A DNA stretch of 64,000 nt from Nymphaea colorata (GCF_008831285.2 NC_045139.1:19016354-19080353); one strand, 5' to 3'. Counted from the first letter of the stretch, positions 49,558 through 60,508 are shown. Program-made: numbers and translations. The notes: generated by a model from the letters alone, not told the origin.

Positions 49558-50930
49558 ATGGACTCCCCTTTCCGGCGACTGTGGCTAGAGACCAAAGAAG
49601 TTTCAGGCGTGTTAGATGTCGACAATGTCTCCTTCTCTGAGCCCTGCCGCCATTGCGTCACCAAGAAACGCCATTGCCTGCACGGTTGCTGCGGTCAGCG
49701 GAAGAAGCTCCACCTGATGACCCTTACGCCAATGCTACATCCGCCGAGGGAGCCTCTACAGAGGTCGCTATCTTTTCCGGTCTGGTATGCATCGCCGGCG
49801 GAGGAGAACCCAACCATCTTACGGACGCAGAGCGGTCTTCTCACGGTGGGACGAGTGAATGATGTCTTGGGCACTGAAACACATCATGGAAGAAAAAGAC
49901 AGTAAGGGCGAGCCGGCGTCACCGCAGGTCGGAACGACGGCGACGCTATCTCGAGGCAGGAAAGAGGTGAGGCAGCCCTGTATTTGGTTTCTTCTTTGTC
50001 GAACCAGTCGTCCTTTCACCTTCTTTGTTAGTTTCTTATCTTGAAAACGGTGTGCACTTTGCAGATGCACCACAGGAAGGTGGGACCGTCAAGAACGAGA
50101 AGAAGGCTCTTGATGCAAGAGGTCGAAAAGGTGAAGAAGGAAGGCGGACAGAATGTCTCGCCCACGGAAAAGAATGTGCAGCTGCAGAGGACGAATCTTG
50201 GCTTGAAGGAAGATGAAAATGGAGAAAATAATCCTGAGAGACAAACGCCTCCGTCGGTGTCTCAGTCTTCCCAGGTAGCGCATAGAGAGTGAGAGAAGAT
50301 TCTTGGTTGGTGCTTAGTTAGTGCATGCTTACACCTGTTTCTTCTGCTGTTTGATAGGCTTGGAAAACGCCAACACTTCCATCGATGAACACCATGTCTC
50401 CGCGCAACTTCTTGGTCGGGACACGGCCGGAGGATATCACTAGAATCGGAATCCAGCTTCCTGCTGATGAAGGAACGTCATCGGACCAAGGCAATGACTC
50501 CCAACCGACGGCATCCAAGCCTGCAACTTCCGACACTGATGGCGAGAATTACCAGAAGGTAACGAGAAACGGCTGCCCGTAGCTCCATAAATTCATAAAT
50601 GCAATCGGTTTGATATAGTTTTAATATATGTAGCGCGCGTGTTAATTGCAGAGGGAGATCGACGGAAAGCTCCTCCAACTGGGGAAGATGATGGAGGAAC
50701 TTGCCCTCCGAAACGATGCCAACATCTCTACAGCCGATGGGCAGCCATCATGCCATTATAGGCCGGCGATGGCGGATGAAGGTGCAACGGCAGCTTTGCG
50801 ACCACCATCTGCCATTGATTCTGTCATTGCTATGTCATCGAGGGAAGCCATGTCTGGAGAGAATCAGGAGCTTGAGCCCTCTTACTTTGTCTGCGGCTGC
50901 CCCAAATGCTACAAGTATTACCCTGCTTAG
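49558..50930 (+). pseudogene. Unrecognised four-exon gene, repeat-family copy D, frameshifted in exon 1
   Basis: Exons 49558-49966, 50065-50274 (210 nt), 50358-50558 (201) and 50652-50930 (279). Exons 2-4 are intact, with a clean 'GCAG' acceptor before exon 4 (REIDGKLLQLGKMMEELALR...) and the C-terminus FVCGCPKCYKYYPA. Exon 4 is 27 bp longer than in copy B, an in-frame difference. Exon 1 keeps CRHCVTKKRHCLHGCC but has lost two bases near 49882 (ACACATCATGG where B has ACACACGTCATGG), which leads to a stop. A further deletion near 49945 removes five codons. Without the 2-base loss the copy would encode about 365-370 residues. A weak TATA-like AATATAAA is at about 49513. Confidence 0.65.
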
Positions 50931-51188
50931 CATGTTGGAAAACTTAGTTCCTTCTTCTCCTTGCAAATGTTCTTTTGTTCCTCGAGTGTAAGAGATCGTC
51001 CACTATTGCTTTGTATTCATCTAGTTTAGTCACAAATCTCAGGCTGATAACAATATGTTCTGTTTACCATTATTCAGTGAATGAGAAAAGAACCCCTATT
51101 TGATGCAACTGGTGCATTCCAAATTCTCCACGTCATCTTGCAAAAGAGTTTACCACTTTTACAGAAAAGAGAAATACAGTATTTTAAA

Positions 51189-51191
<3 letters not shown>

Positions 51192-51238
<47 letters not shown>
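51192..51238. repeat. (TA)n microsatellite in element 2
   Basis: About 22 TA units downstream of gene copy D. The same place in element 1 (about 44960) has only a few units, so the run expanded after the two elements diverged. Confidence 0.95.
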
Positions 51239-51240
<2 letters not shown>

Positions 51241-52089
51241 GGTTGATCAAGATGCAAATGAGCAGATGCCCTAGGATAATGAAGATCTTGACGTTGGGGC
51301 AAATTAAAACTAATAAAGCGCGACCATTCTTGTAATGTGATCAGTAAGGTAAGGACCATTTCAATAAATTTCCATCTCTTGAGAGTGAACTAAGTTGCAG
51401 CAGAAATGGCGAGGTAGGGACAGACCAAGGTTCGAAAACCGGTGCATGAGTAATTTTTAGGTTAATGAAATGAATAAAACAATGACTACATCATTGGGAT
51501 GCCATATGGGTAGACCCTTGTGCACTTAAATAATAAGCTTAATAAATTTACCCCATCAATGGTTCAGCTAGAAACTCCTTAACGTCCTCAAGATTATTGT
51601 GAAGTGAGTGAAATCTATAATGGCATATGAGATACAACAATAAGCGATAAGTTCATTAGTGTTGTCAATTCCGGCGCGATACATGCTAAACTGTAGTAGA
51701 AGGGAAAAAAGGTTTCCAGGGCTTCTTAATCCCATAGTTTAAGTTCAGGCTGTTCAATGACATCAAATTAAATTATGTGTCATCTACATGTTTCCTGAAA
51801 GACGAAAAAACTACTTTACAATGGCATTGTTCGTCTGATATATTAACTCAATGTTGGTGAGTTGTCTGTTCAATATCTACCTCTTCATCATGCACCAGTT
51901 TCTGAACAATGCATCAGTTGTATCAAATTGGGTTTCTTTTTCTCATTCATTGAATTATGAAAAACAAAAGTCAACTCACATTTTTATCAGCATGAGATCT
52001 CTTGCATATGACGACCAAATGAGAGGAACAAAGAGTAATAGTGAACGACCTCGTACACTGACGAATAAAAGAATTTATAAAAGGAATAA

Positions 52090-53095
52090 GATTTCCAACA
52101 ACGACAAGTTCGGAAGAATAAAACTTGCAGCATCTACTGCAGGGGCAGACGACGTGAAAGGGCTTCGGCTTTTGATTACCAACAAACATGGCTTCCCTAG
52201 ATGAAGTGGCATTAATGGCCGACACAATGGCAGATGATGGCAGCAAAGCTGCCGTTGCATGGCCGACCAATGATGGTAGGATGGCTGCCCATCGGTTGTC
52301 GGAATGTTGGCATCCTTCCTAAGCGTAAGTTCCTTCATCATCTTCCTCAGTCGGTGGAGCTTCCTTCGATCTCCCTCAGCAATATACACGTGATGCCAAC
52401 CAGACATATTAAAATCATCTCAAACCGATAATAAGCATTTGTAAACTTGGTGCTGCTACTGGCAGCCATTTCTCGTCACCTTCTGGTAATTCTCTCGCCA
52501 TTAGCATCGGCTGGAATGCTACCAGTTGGGAGTCGTTGTCTTGATCCCAGGATGTCCCTTCATCAACAATAAGCCGGATCCCTGATTCTGGTGCTATCCT
52601 CCATGCCTGTCTGGACGAAGAAGTAGGTCGGCCACATTGTGCTCATCGGTGAAATTATCGGACTTTTCCAGTCCATCAAACAGAGAAGATGCTAAATTAA
52701 GTACGTCCTAAAGAAGCACCGACCCAGAATCTTTGCTCTCTCTCCAGTCCTTGAGAAGACGGAGAGGCCGCCGGAGGTATTAGTCTCCCCGGTTTATTTT
52801 CTCCAGTTTCATCTTCATTAAGCCAAGAATCGTCCCTTGCATCTCCACGTTCTTTTCCATGGCCGAGACATTCTGTCCGTCTTCCTTCTTCACCTTTTCG
52901 ACCTCTTGCATCGAGAGCCTTCTTCTGGTTCTTGACGGTCTCACCTTCCTCTGCTGCATCTGCAAAGAGCGGACAGTTTTCAAGATCCAAACACACTACC
53001 AAAAAAAGTGAAAGGACGACTAATTCCATGAAGAAGAAACCAAATACAAGGTTGCCTCACCTCTTTCCTGCCTCAAACATCCTGATGGCGTCGCC
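52090..53095 (-). pseudogene. Repeat-family copy E, lacks most of exon 1
   Basis: Reverse strand: exon 4 about 52115-52380 (KMMKELTLRKDANIPTTDGQ, tail VCPCSRCCKFYSS), exon 3 about 52485-52665, exon 2 about 52775-52965 (PSRTRRRLSMQEVEKVKKED) and the last bases of exon 1 near 53055-53090. One-base indels in exons 2, 3 and 4 break the frame. It points towards copy D. Confidence 0.8.
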
Positions 53096-53289
53096 TTATA
53101 CCTTTTATATTATTAATTCTATTTTGAGTACAAAATTTATCTTTGGTTTTCAGCTAGAAAAATTAAATTCATTTGACCGAATTTATTAAAAATTGGTTAA
53201 CGTCTATATCATACAGAAATCTGATTTTAGTACAACCAAGTTCTTTTATTGTCCTCACTCGGTTGCATCGCTGATCTTGCCTCTATACT

Positions 53290-54510
53290 GCTAATTCTTG
53301 CTGCTTTGCTTTGCCAAGAAGCACCATTGCCTGCACGATTGCTGCGGTCAGCCGAAGAAGATCCATCTGATGACCTTTCCGCATTCTCACATCCACAGAC
53401 GACCTTTCTACAATGGTCCATCACATTTCTGGACTGGTATGCATCGCCGCCGGAGACTAACCCGAGCATCTTGAGGACGCAGAGCGATCTTGCCTAGGTG
53501 GTACGAGTGAATCACGTCTTGGGTAGTGACAGACACGTCGTGGATGTAAGGATGACCCCGGCGACACCACATATCGGAACGACTCTACGGCAACGCCATC
53601 ATCCGTTATTCAAGGCAAGAAAGAGGTGAGCTCCCTTGAATCTCGTTAATTTCATCTTTGTCGAACGAGCCCTCCTTTCACATTCCCTGTCACTTACTTT
53701 GAATCTTGGAAACGGTGAGCTCTTTTTACCTGCACGAGAGGAGCTCAGAAAGTTATAAACCTTTCTAGATACAAGAGGTCGAAAAAGTGAACCAGGAAGA
53801 CGGGCAGAATGAAGTTGCTAAGGAGATGGACTAAGAGATGCGGGGGACGAATCTTAGGTTGAAGGAAGACGAGAATGGCAAAAATAGTCCAGGGAGACTA
53901 ACGCCTTTGGTGGTGTCTCCTTGTTAGAACGAGAGATCCAAAACATAATTAATATAACGTGCGAAGGTGGGCTTTCCTTAAGATAAATGTAAAGTGAAGC
54001 TCGTAAAGCGGGAGGACGGTTGTGCTAAGGAAGGATCCTCTCGAGCTTCTCTTGAAGATAAAGATGGATTTAAACAGGAAAGCTTGCGCACTATCCAGAT
54101 AAGGAAATCGGTCCAGTAAAGCTGTTAGCCACAAGGATAACGATAAAGATTCTGTTAAACCTCTCCCTTATCTTATCTAATGCAAAGCAAAATGGCACAA
54201 TGACAAGTCATGGAAAGAGGAAAAAGTCCTCTACCTTAGGGACTGTACCTTGTTAATTTTAGTACACGATGTGTCCGGCTGACTTCTTGGTCGAGACACG
54301 GCCGGAGGATAGCATGTACATAAGCAAAACCAGAATCCAGCTTCCTGTTGACGATACGACATTGATGGCCAAGATTATCAAAAGCTAACGATGAAGCTTA
54401 CCTTCCAGAATGGTGCGAAAATCCACACAGCATAAGGCAATAATAGCGGATGAAGCAGTGACGACAGAGCACTGCGACCACCATCTGCCTTTGCTTTTGC
54501 TGTTACTACT
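53290..54510 (+). pseudogene. Repeat-family copy F, degenerate
   Basis: Forward strand: exon 1 from the Cys motif onward (about 53310-53634, with stops), exon 2 (about 53755-53922, reading IQEVEKVNQEDGQNE and later LKEDENGKNSPGRLTP in the family frame with one stop), a 321-bp insertion, then remnants of exon 3 (about 54262-54390) and exon 4 (about 54400-54510). Upstream region and start codon are missing. Confidence 0.78.
53927..54247. mobile_element. Insertion of 321 bp between exon 2 and exon 3 of copy F
   Basis: Sequence with no counterpart in the other copies, bounded by the 8-bp direct repeat CCTTGTTA (53919-53926 and 54248-54255), which could be a target-site duplication. No coding content or terminal inverted repeat was recognised. 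The end of exon 2, the intron and the start of exon 3 are also missing here, so a deletion accompanied the event or the repeat is coincidental. Confidence 0.45.
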
Positions 54511-54519
54511 TCATGTATA

Positions 54520-54838
54520 TATTTGAAGAACACCATATTCTGTTTCAATGAACATTACAAAATTATGGACGCTGTTCCTAAATCCAGACATACTGACAAC
54601 ATATTCTTTGGATCAAGAAGGCAGTGTTTTGGTAATATATATTTGAAAAACGCAATGTTCTTCACTTCTTCTGAAACACTTCTGCACATGTGATTTTTCT
54701 GTACTAAATAAAAGGTTCTGTTAGAGAGATAACAGTGTTATAAGGATGGGCGTAATCCAATGCTACAAGAAAATCATTTATTAAATATTTACTACATATG
54801 CATTATTTTGTTACTTTCAAAAAATAAATATAATAGAT
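54520..54838. repeat. Isolated right end of a family element, direct copy of 56725-57053
   Basis: About 320 bp shared in the same orientation with the outer end of copy G. Both contain 'ACACCATATTCTGTTTCAAT' and 'GAGAGATAACAGTGTTATAA' and end in 'AAAAAATAAATATAA'. It abuts copy F, whose orientation is opposite to that expected, and may be the original right end of element 2 separated by insertion of F. Confidence 0.85.
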
Positions 54839-54839
54839 A

Positions 54840-55190
54840 AATTGTCCTACTCTTGCTACCCAAGAGGGTGTTTGGTTGATGCAACATGTCGTTACAGGAA
54901 CGCTCTGTCCTCGGAAATCGATGACAGCCATGGATAAGAACAACGTGGAGGACAAAGTGTTCGAGGGTGTTTGGAGAACAGAAAAAACTGTCCTTACTTG
55001 TTACACCCCTAACCCTCGAATCCGATGCCATACCCCCCTCTCCAAACTCCTTTTTTTTCCTCCATTGGTCGAAAGTCGCTTTCTCTTCGATCAAACGGTC
55101 TCACTCTTACTCTCTCTTGATCACAGGCTACACTCTCACGCAGGTAATCATCTCTCTCTCTCGTGACAGTTCGCCACTGGCCGCTCAAGA
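54840..55190. other. Spacer between F and G with transposon-end-like sequence
   Basis: Contains 'GAGGGTGTTTGG' twice, near 54865 and 54964, resembling ends of plant miniature DNA transposons. I could not define an element. Confidence 0.3.
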
Positions 55191-57053
55191 AGGGAACGCT
55201 CGCGGTCAACGAGGTAAGAGGGCTTTGCCTCCTCATTCTGATCGGCAAACATGGCTTCCCTATATGACTTATAGCAATGACAGAAGCAACAGATGGTGGT
55301 CGCGGAGGCGCCGATGTCAGCTGCGACCGCTGGCGTATGATGGCAGCATGACTGCCCATCGTTTGTAGGTATGTATGTTTGCATCGTTCCGGAGGGTAAA
55401 TTCATCCATCATCTTCGCCAGTCGGTGGAGCTTTCCTTCGATCTCCCTCAGCAATACACACGCACCATTCTCCATTGTGAAACATTCTGTCCGTCTTCCT
55501 TTTCGAACTCTTTCATCCAGAGCCGCCTTCTCGTTCTTGACGGCCTCATCATCTTATCATGGTTTCCAAGATGCAAAGAAAGTGACAAGGAAAGTGAAAG
55601 GACTGCTAAAAGAAGAACTTAACCAAACTCAATTCTGTCTCACCTCTTTCTTTCCTCGAATAATATCTGATGACGGCGTCGCCATCGGAGTCGGTCCAAT
55701 ATGCGGTGTCGTCTACTCGCCCTTACAGTCTTTACCCAAGAAGTCATTCACTCTTTCCACCAACACAAGATCGCTCTGCGTGATGGTCACGTTCTTCTCG
55801 GGCGGCGATGCATGCCAGACCGGAAAAGAGAGGATTCGGTGGCGGATGTGGCATTGGCGTAAGGGTCATCAGGTGGAGCTTCTTCCGCTGACCGCAGCAA
55901 CCGTGCAGGCAATGGCGCTTTTGGTAACGCAATCTCCACACGGCTCAGACAAGTCGACATTGTCGACATCTAACACGCCTGAAACTTCTTTGGTCGCCGG
56001 AAAGGGGACTCCATGCTTTCTCTCTCTCACACACACACACACATATGCACGCATGCAACTGCAGATATAATCAATACATATTTATACATGCTAACATCAC
56101 TTTTTTTTAAAAGAAATTACAATAAAACAAAGATAAAATGGTTGGGTCGGATCCTCGATCCTACTTAAATGGATTTGGATTTAGTTTTGGACTCAAAACG
56201 TTAATTTTTCTTGATCGATCTGTCTGCCACTTCAGTCTAATACTAAATTCAAATTCGATCGGTTGTGGAAGTATCTACTGAATCCGAATTAGACTTAATT
56301 GGATCTATAATTTTATCAGATGTAGCGAAAAGGTTCCAAAATCGAAACAGTATATTTCACGGGATCTCTTTACTGCTTCCCTATTTACATCGCTAATAAT
56401 TAAATGCGAGTTCATAGTGATAATATCCTCTACGATCTGAAATTTATAAAATTTTGTAAGTTTTAAAACATTGTGCCCCGACGTGTAAAATTTTGTAACT
56501 ATTTGATCTATTCTCTTCTTTCCTTCTTTTTTCTGTCCTGAAACTTATGCACATAAAAAGCAGTTGGTTTTGGTTACTTAGAATCTGTTTCATGATTGGC
56601 GTTATTCATATGATGCAACTAATAATGAACAAATTTCAATGTTTAATTAAGTCCTTCCAAATCATGCAAACCTTGATTCCGATACTCCCGGAGGACGTTT
56701 AACTAGAAGAATATCGTGTTCTTGAAATTTGAAGAACACCATATTCTGTTTCAATGAACATTACAAAATTATGGACGCGTTACTAAATCAAGGAATAAAA
56801 TATTATACATAATGGCAGCATATTCTTTGGATCAAGAAGGCAGTGCATTGGCAATATATATTTGAAAAACGCAACTTCGTCTTCAGAAACACTTCTGCAA
56901 ATGTGATTTTTCTGTAATAAAAGGTTCTATTAGAGAGATAACAGTGTTATAATGATGTGCCTAATCTGCGCAATCAATTGTGTTACATGTCAATCTATTC
57001 ATTTATTAAATATTTACTACTTATGCATTATATTTTCAAAAAATAAATATAAC
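55190..57053 (-). mobile_element. Repeat-family copy G with its complete outer end
   Basis: Reverse strand: exon 4 about 55240-55450, exon 2 about 55475-55560 (RPSRTRRRLWMKEFEKEDGQ, NVS), exon 1 about 55640-56015 (SEPCGDCVTK, then a shift, KRHCLHGCC), TATA/upstream region about 56040-56560, outer end to 57053. Exon 3 is missing. Exon 1 retains PVWHASPPEKNVTITQSDL in the family frame. The outer 56700-56860 part matches the left end of element 1 in inverted orientation, which is the best evidence for inverted terminal regions. Confidence 0.78.
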
Positions 57054-57056
57054 AGC

Positions 57057-57254
57057 GGTATTAAGGCAGGTCTCTAGTTCGATTTTCGTGGGCGCTATGT
57101 TCTTGTGTCTTAAGGCGGTAGAGCGCGACATCCAAGCTGAAAGGTGCACCGCTGTTATCGCTGACACCGACGCAGCCCAGGACCCCGGAGGCAGAAGAAA
57201 TGAGGGGGCCTTCGGGCCTTGCTTGGGCGGTGGGGGTTCACCTCTCGCTCACCC
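57057..57254. mobile_element. 198-bp insertion with 12-bp target-site duplications (SINE-like)
   Basis: Flanked by AAATATAACAGC at 57045-57056 and 57255-57266. GC-rich, unlike its surroundings. It contains a tRNA B-box-like AGTTCGATTTTCG near 57075 and GGCGGTAGAGCGC near 57114, but not in normal A-then-B order, and it has no A-tail. It is therefore perhaps a truncated or atypical SINE. The paralogous site 54826-54836 lacks the insert. Confidence 0.7.
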
Positions 57255-57399
57255 AAATATAACAGCATTTTTTGTCGATTCACAATGGACTCGGCTAAAC
57301 CATGAATGAATGAACTCAGTGGATCATCAACATCCCAGCTGGTTCCATGAAAACCCTCTATTGTATAACATTAAGATTATCATGAAAGACAATAAAGAA

Positions 57400-57615
57400 T
57401 ATCACGAAGATGAGGCCATTTTTCATCTTTAAAAGAACTGGTTATATACTGAAATCAGATTTCTGGATCATCTTGACGTTACCAAAGAAAATTGTCCTAC
57501 ACTTGCTCCGAATTGCCAGACTAATTTTGAGACACTAATGTTGAGGTACATGAAGAAAAAAAAAAAACTTCCTCTCTTTCCCGAAGTCCAGGGCTAATTC
57601 AGGAGAACATGGGTG
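57400..57615. repeat. Segmental-duplication flank, partner of 46560-46775
   Basis: Direct partner of 46560-46775. A phrase 'TTTCCCGAAGTCCAGGGCT' is also repeated locally at about 57576 and 57627. Compared with the other copy, about 2.5 kb of extra sequence, including the element at 57890-59964, separates this flank from the SR45a 3' end. Confidence 0.88.
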
Positions 57616-57889
57616 ATCTCATTCTCTTTCCCGAAGTCCAGGGCTGGCCGAGAGCTACACCTGCGCCGCAGGCAGGCGGCCTCAGCCAAGGCTGGCCGGT
57701 GCCACTGTCAATTGACATTGGCTTCAAGCCTTCTTTAAATTTCCCCCCTCGAGCGACCATCTTTTAACACGAGATTTCAGAAGCCTAAAAAAATAAGATC
57801 TTTTCTAAAACACTGTTAATTAAGCTGGAAACATCATGTTTGAAGCAGTCAAACCGTCAATTTAACCCAAGTGCTTTTCAAATTTTTTA

Positions 57890-59964
57890 GGGGCCGTTTG
57901 ATGGATTGAAAACCTGAAATTGAGAAAATATTTCTCAAAATATATTATTTTCTGAAATAAAAGAATGAGAAAAATCTTTTCGATTCTCATGAATAGGAAA
58001 TATATTTCCGAAAATATATTTTTGTGTTTGATAATAAAGAAACATATTTTCAGATTTCCAGAAATTTATTTCTTAGAACTAGATTCATCAAAATTAAAAT
58101 GAACGGATGGTTGGAGCAAAGAGATGGAATGTCTGAAAGTAGTTTTTCTATTTCCAAACTGAAATCCTTTTCCAGGATGGATCAAAAGGGCTCCTACACT
58201 TCCTTCTTCCTTCTTTTAAGAACAGATTAGCAACAATGAGCACACGAATATAGAATCAAATCAACACTGCAATTCCAAAAAATGTTCCCATATTGGAGAA
58301 CAAAGCACATATATAGAAGTTCAGGTACAAATATACAATTCCTAATTTCCTACAAGTATGTTGAGCACAAATCTGGTGCCCATATGGAGTGTTTTCCTAC
58401 CTTAGATCAGCATATCATTAAATGAATGACTACTTGAAACATCATATGTGTTTAGAGGTCATAATCGAAAGGCACATAATTGAACATCATCTTATATTAA
58501 TAAGACTTATAGTTAGCAATTTAGCACATCTTGCCGCAAATTGCAAAAGGAGATTCAATAAGTATGGCTACCATATGTTTCACAAAGGTAAATTTCATAC
58601 TAACAATACGTTTGATGTCCCAATTGTTTCGGAGGCTGTTTGATGTCCCAATTGTTTCCGTGGCCAACTACCTAAATTGTCAAATCCCTTCTAATCAAGA
58701 TACAACTGCTATCTCCAGGATCTTATTCCTCATAACAACAATTTCACTTTCCCTCTTTCTTGTCATAACAGAGTCTCCTTACAGTTTCTGTTTCATGTTA
58801 TCCTAAAAGGGAGCAGATTCCAGGAGAAAGTCAATAGCAATCTCAATGCCAATGTACTTTGCTTTCTTATGTCGCATGAAGAAGAAAAGAATGAAATGCT
58901 CTTGCTATATGCTTGACAAAGCCAAGACTATCCTGTAACCTTTTCCTGTTTTCCCTCTCAAAAGAGTTCCCCTATGTCAAAATGGAACAGGCAAATGATT
59001 TTTGTGCAACAATTAAATCATCTGGATCATTCTCAGCTGAATGCCACTTCAGGGGGCCTACAAGAAAAGCTAAGGCTAGATCTAGAAGAATGAAACAGCA
59101 CAAATTTAGATTACGCTCTCATCACAGAAACGAACAAGGGTCGATGTTCAGTCCAAGAATACAAATGATGCTCTAAGAATTGTATCAACGAATTGAGAGA
59201 GATCAAACAACAAATAAAGACTTATTGGTACCTGTTGCATCAATTTTCTGTAATGAGCTTGTCAAATCTTGCACTGTCCCAACATTTTATAGAAATTTAG
59301 CAACTTCAGCAACCTAACCATCACGAGAATAGAGGTGGTAATTCGAAAATGGAAAGATCAGAAGCTTAATGTACGAGCTTGAAAAGAGGACTAATACAAT
59401 AACGGAGAAAAATGAGTTTATATTGAACTCGAATTTACCAGGAAACAAGCAAGCAAGCCTCCAATCTCCCCCAATGCGAATCGGGGTGGGGAGAGAAAGA
59501 GAGAGAGAACTGATAACGAATTCATTCCAACGAAACAACGGATGTAAAAAGAGAGAGACCTGAAAAACCTGCTCGCTGTGCAGCAGCGATGGAGTTGAGC
59601 AGCCACCCGCGATCGTCCGTGAAATCGTTTGAAGATGGCGAGGGGTCGTATCTCTTGAGGTTGGCAAGCTCGTCCGGGCTCCGGTAGACCAGCCCTTCTT
59701 GGTACTGCTGGCGTTGTGGGTCGTCAAAGTCTTGGTGGCGGTGGTGGAACGAGGGAGAGGAGGAAGCAGAGCAGGAGAAACAGGAAGGCGAGGTCAAAAA
59801 GATGAAAAGAGGGGAGCCCGACGCGAGAGTGCGTGCCCTAACGGGTAAAAAAAAAAAATTCGAATGGGCCTCAACGGTCATAAAAATTTTTCTCCGTCTG
59901 CTGGGCTGGAAAAATTTTAAATTTTTTTTTCTGTTGCACAGTAGCCAGCCCATCAAACGGGCCC
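57890..59964. mobile_element. Non-autonomous element with 15-bp terminal inverted repeats
   Basis: Left end GGGGCCGTTTGATGG (57890-57904); right end is the reverse complement of GGGCCCGTTTGATGG (59950-59964), 14 of 15 matching. Both ends are flanked by TTA (57887-57889 and 59965-59967), the 3-bp target size of PIF/Harbinger-type transposons. Length is about 2.07 kb. No transposase was recognised. It accounts for most of the sequence absent from the duplicated block at 46.8-47.0 kb and carries an exon-like frame at its right end. Confidence 0.6.
59560..59900 (-). CDS. Unidentified gene fragment (probable first exon)
   Basis: I do not recognise the protein. The reverse strand has an open, GC-rich frame containing DFDDPQRQQYQEGLVYRSPD and KRYDPSPSSNDFTDDRGWLL, then NSIAAAQRAGFS, ending at a probable donor (TTTTTCAG|GTCTCT) near 59563. 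Composition and a clean donor suggest a real exon. A possible second exon piece (VGTVQDLTSSLQKIDA) ends at a donor near 59232, but its acceptor is unclear. It lies inside the inverted-repeat element, so it may be a captured fragment. The start codon is uncertain: an ATG in this frame lies near 59875. Confidence 0.4.
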
Positions 59965-60508
59965 TTAAGGCGTCCAAATTCCTCTGACGTACCGTAATTA
60001 GATATTTTGCAAAAAAACCTATAAGGAATCTTCAATTTCAGGTCAAGCAAGACCGTGATTGCGATTTAGAGTCCGAAGCAACAGAAACTATAACCCAGGA
60101 AAAGAACGGTTTCAATTAAATGAAACATCATGGACTAAGCTCGAACGCTTAAGTGCCATTGAAGAAACAAAAGGTGGAAACTGAAGCAGCCACATACGAT
60201 ATTTCTCACAATCTTACGAAAACATAGTAAAAAATATATTATGGGAACAATTTCAAACCAAACAGGAGCGAGGGGGAGGGAGGGGGATCTTGAAGCACTA
60301 GCAGAAGCCAACTAGAGAGTCCCAACAACAAAAAAAAGGAGAGAATCCAACATCCTTACTGTATAACTCAAAGAACATGGACAGCAAGAGGAAATGCATC
60401 TGTTAAAATTCTTAGTCTGCCTTAAAGTAGCAAGTTTGCAAACAAGCTTTGAAAATGCTACAAGAGAAAACATTACAGCAGATATCTATATTACGTCTGA
60501 GTTTGCAG

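Larger units (their letters stand above)
48903..53095. mobile_element. Large inverted-repeat element 2 (copies D and E)
   Basis: Forward copy D (upstream region from 48903, gene 49558-50930), middle about 50990-52080 homologous to that of element 1, then reverse copy E (52090-53095). The left end is about 370 bp shorter than in element 1 and starts abruptly inside sequence next to the ARP2 fragment. The right arm breaks off inside exon 1 of E. Confidence 0.7.

Noticed and set aside
54520..57053. Direct repeats 54520-54838 and 56725-57053 as LTRs of a retrotransposon
   Set aside because: The sequence between has no retroelement genes, the ends are not TG...CA, and the same sequence appears inverted at the left end of element 1, so it is an end of the repeat family.
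57075..57150. A tRNA gene in the 198-bp insertion
   Set aside because: B-box-like and A-box-like sequences are in the wrong order and no cloverleaf can be drawn.
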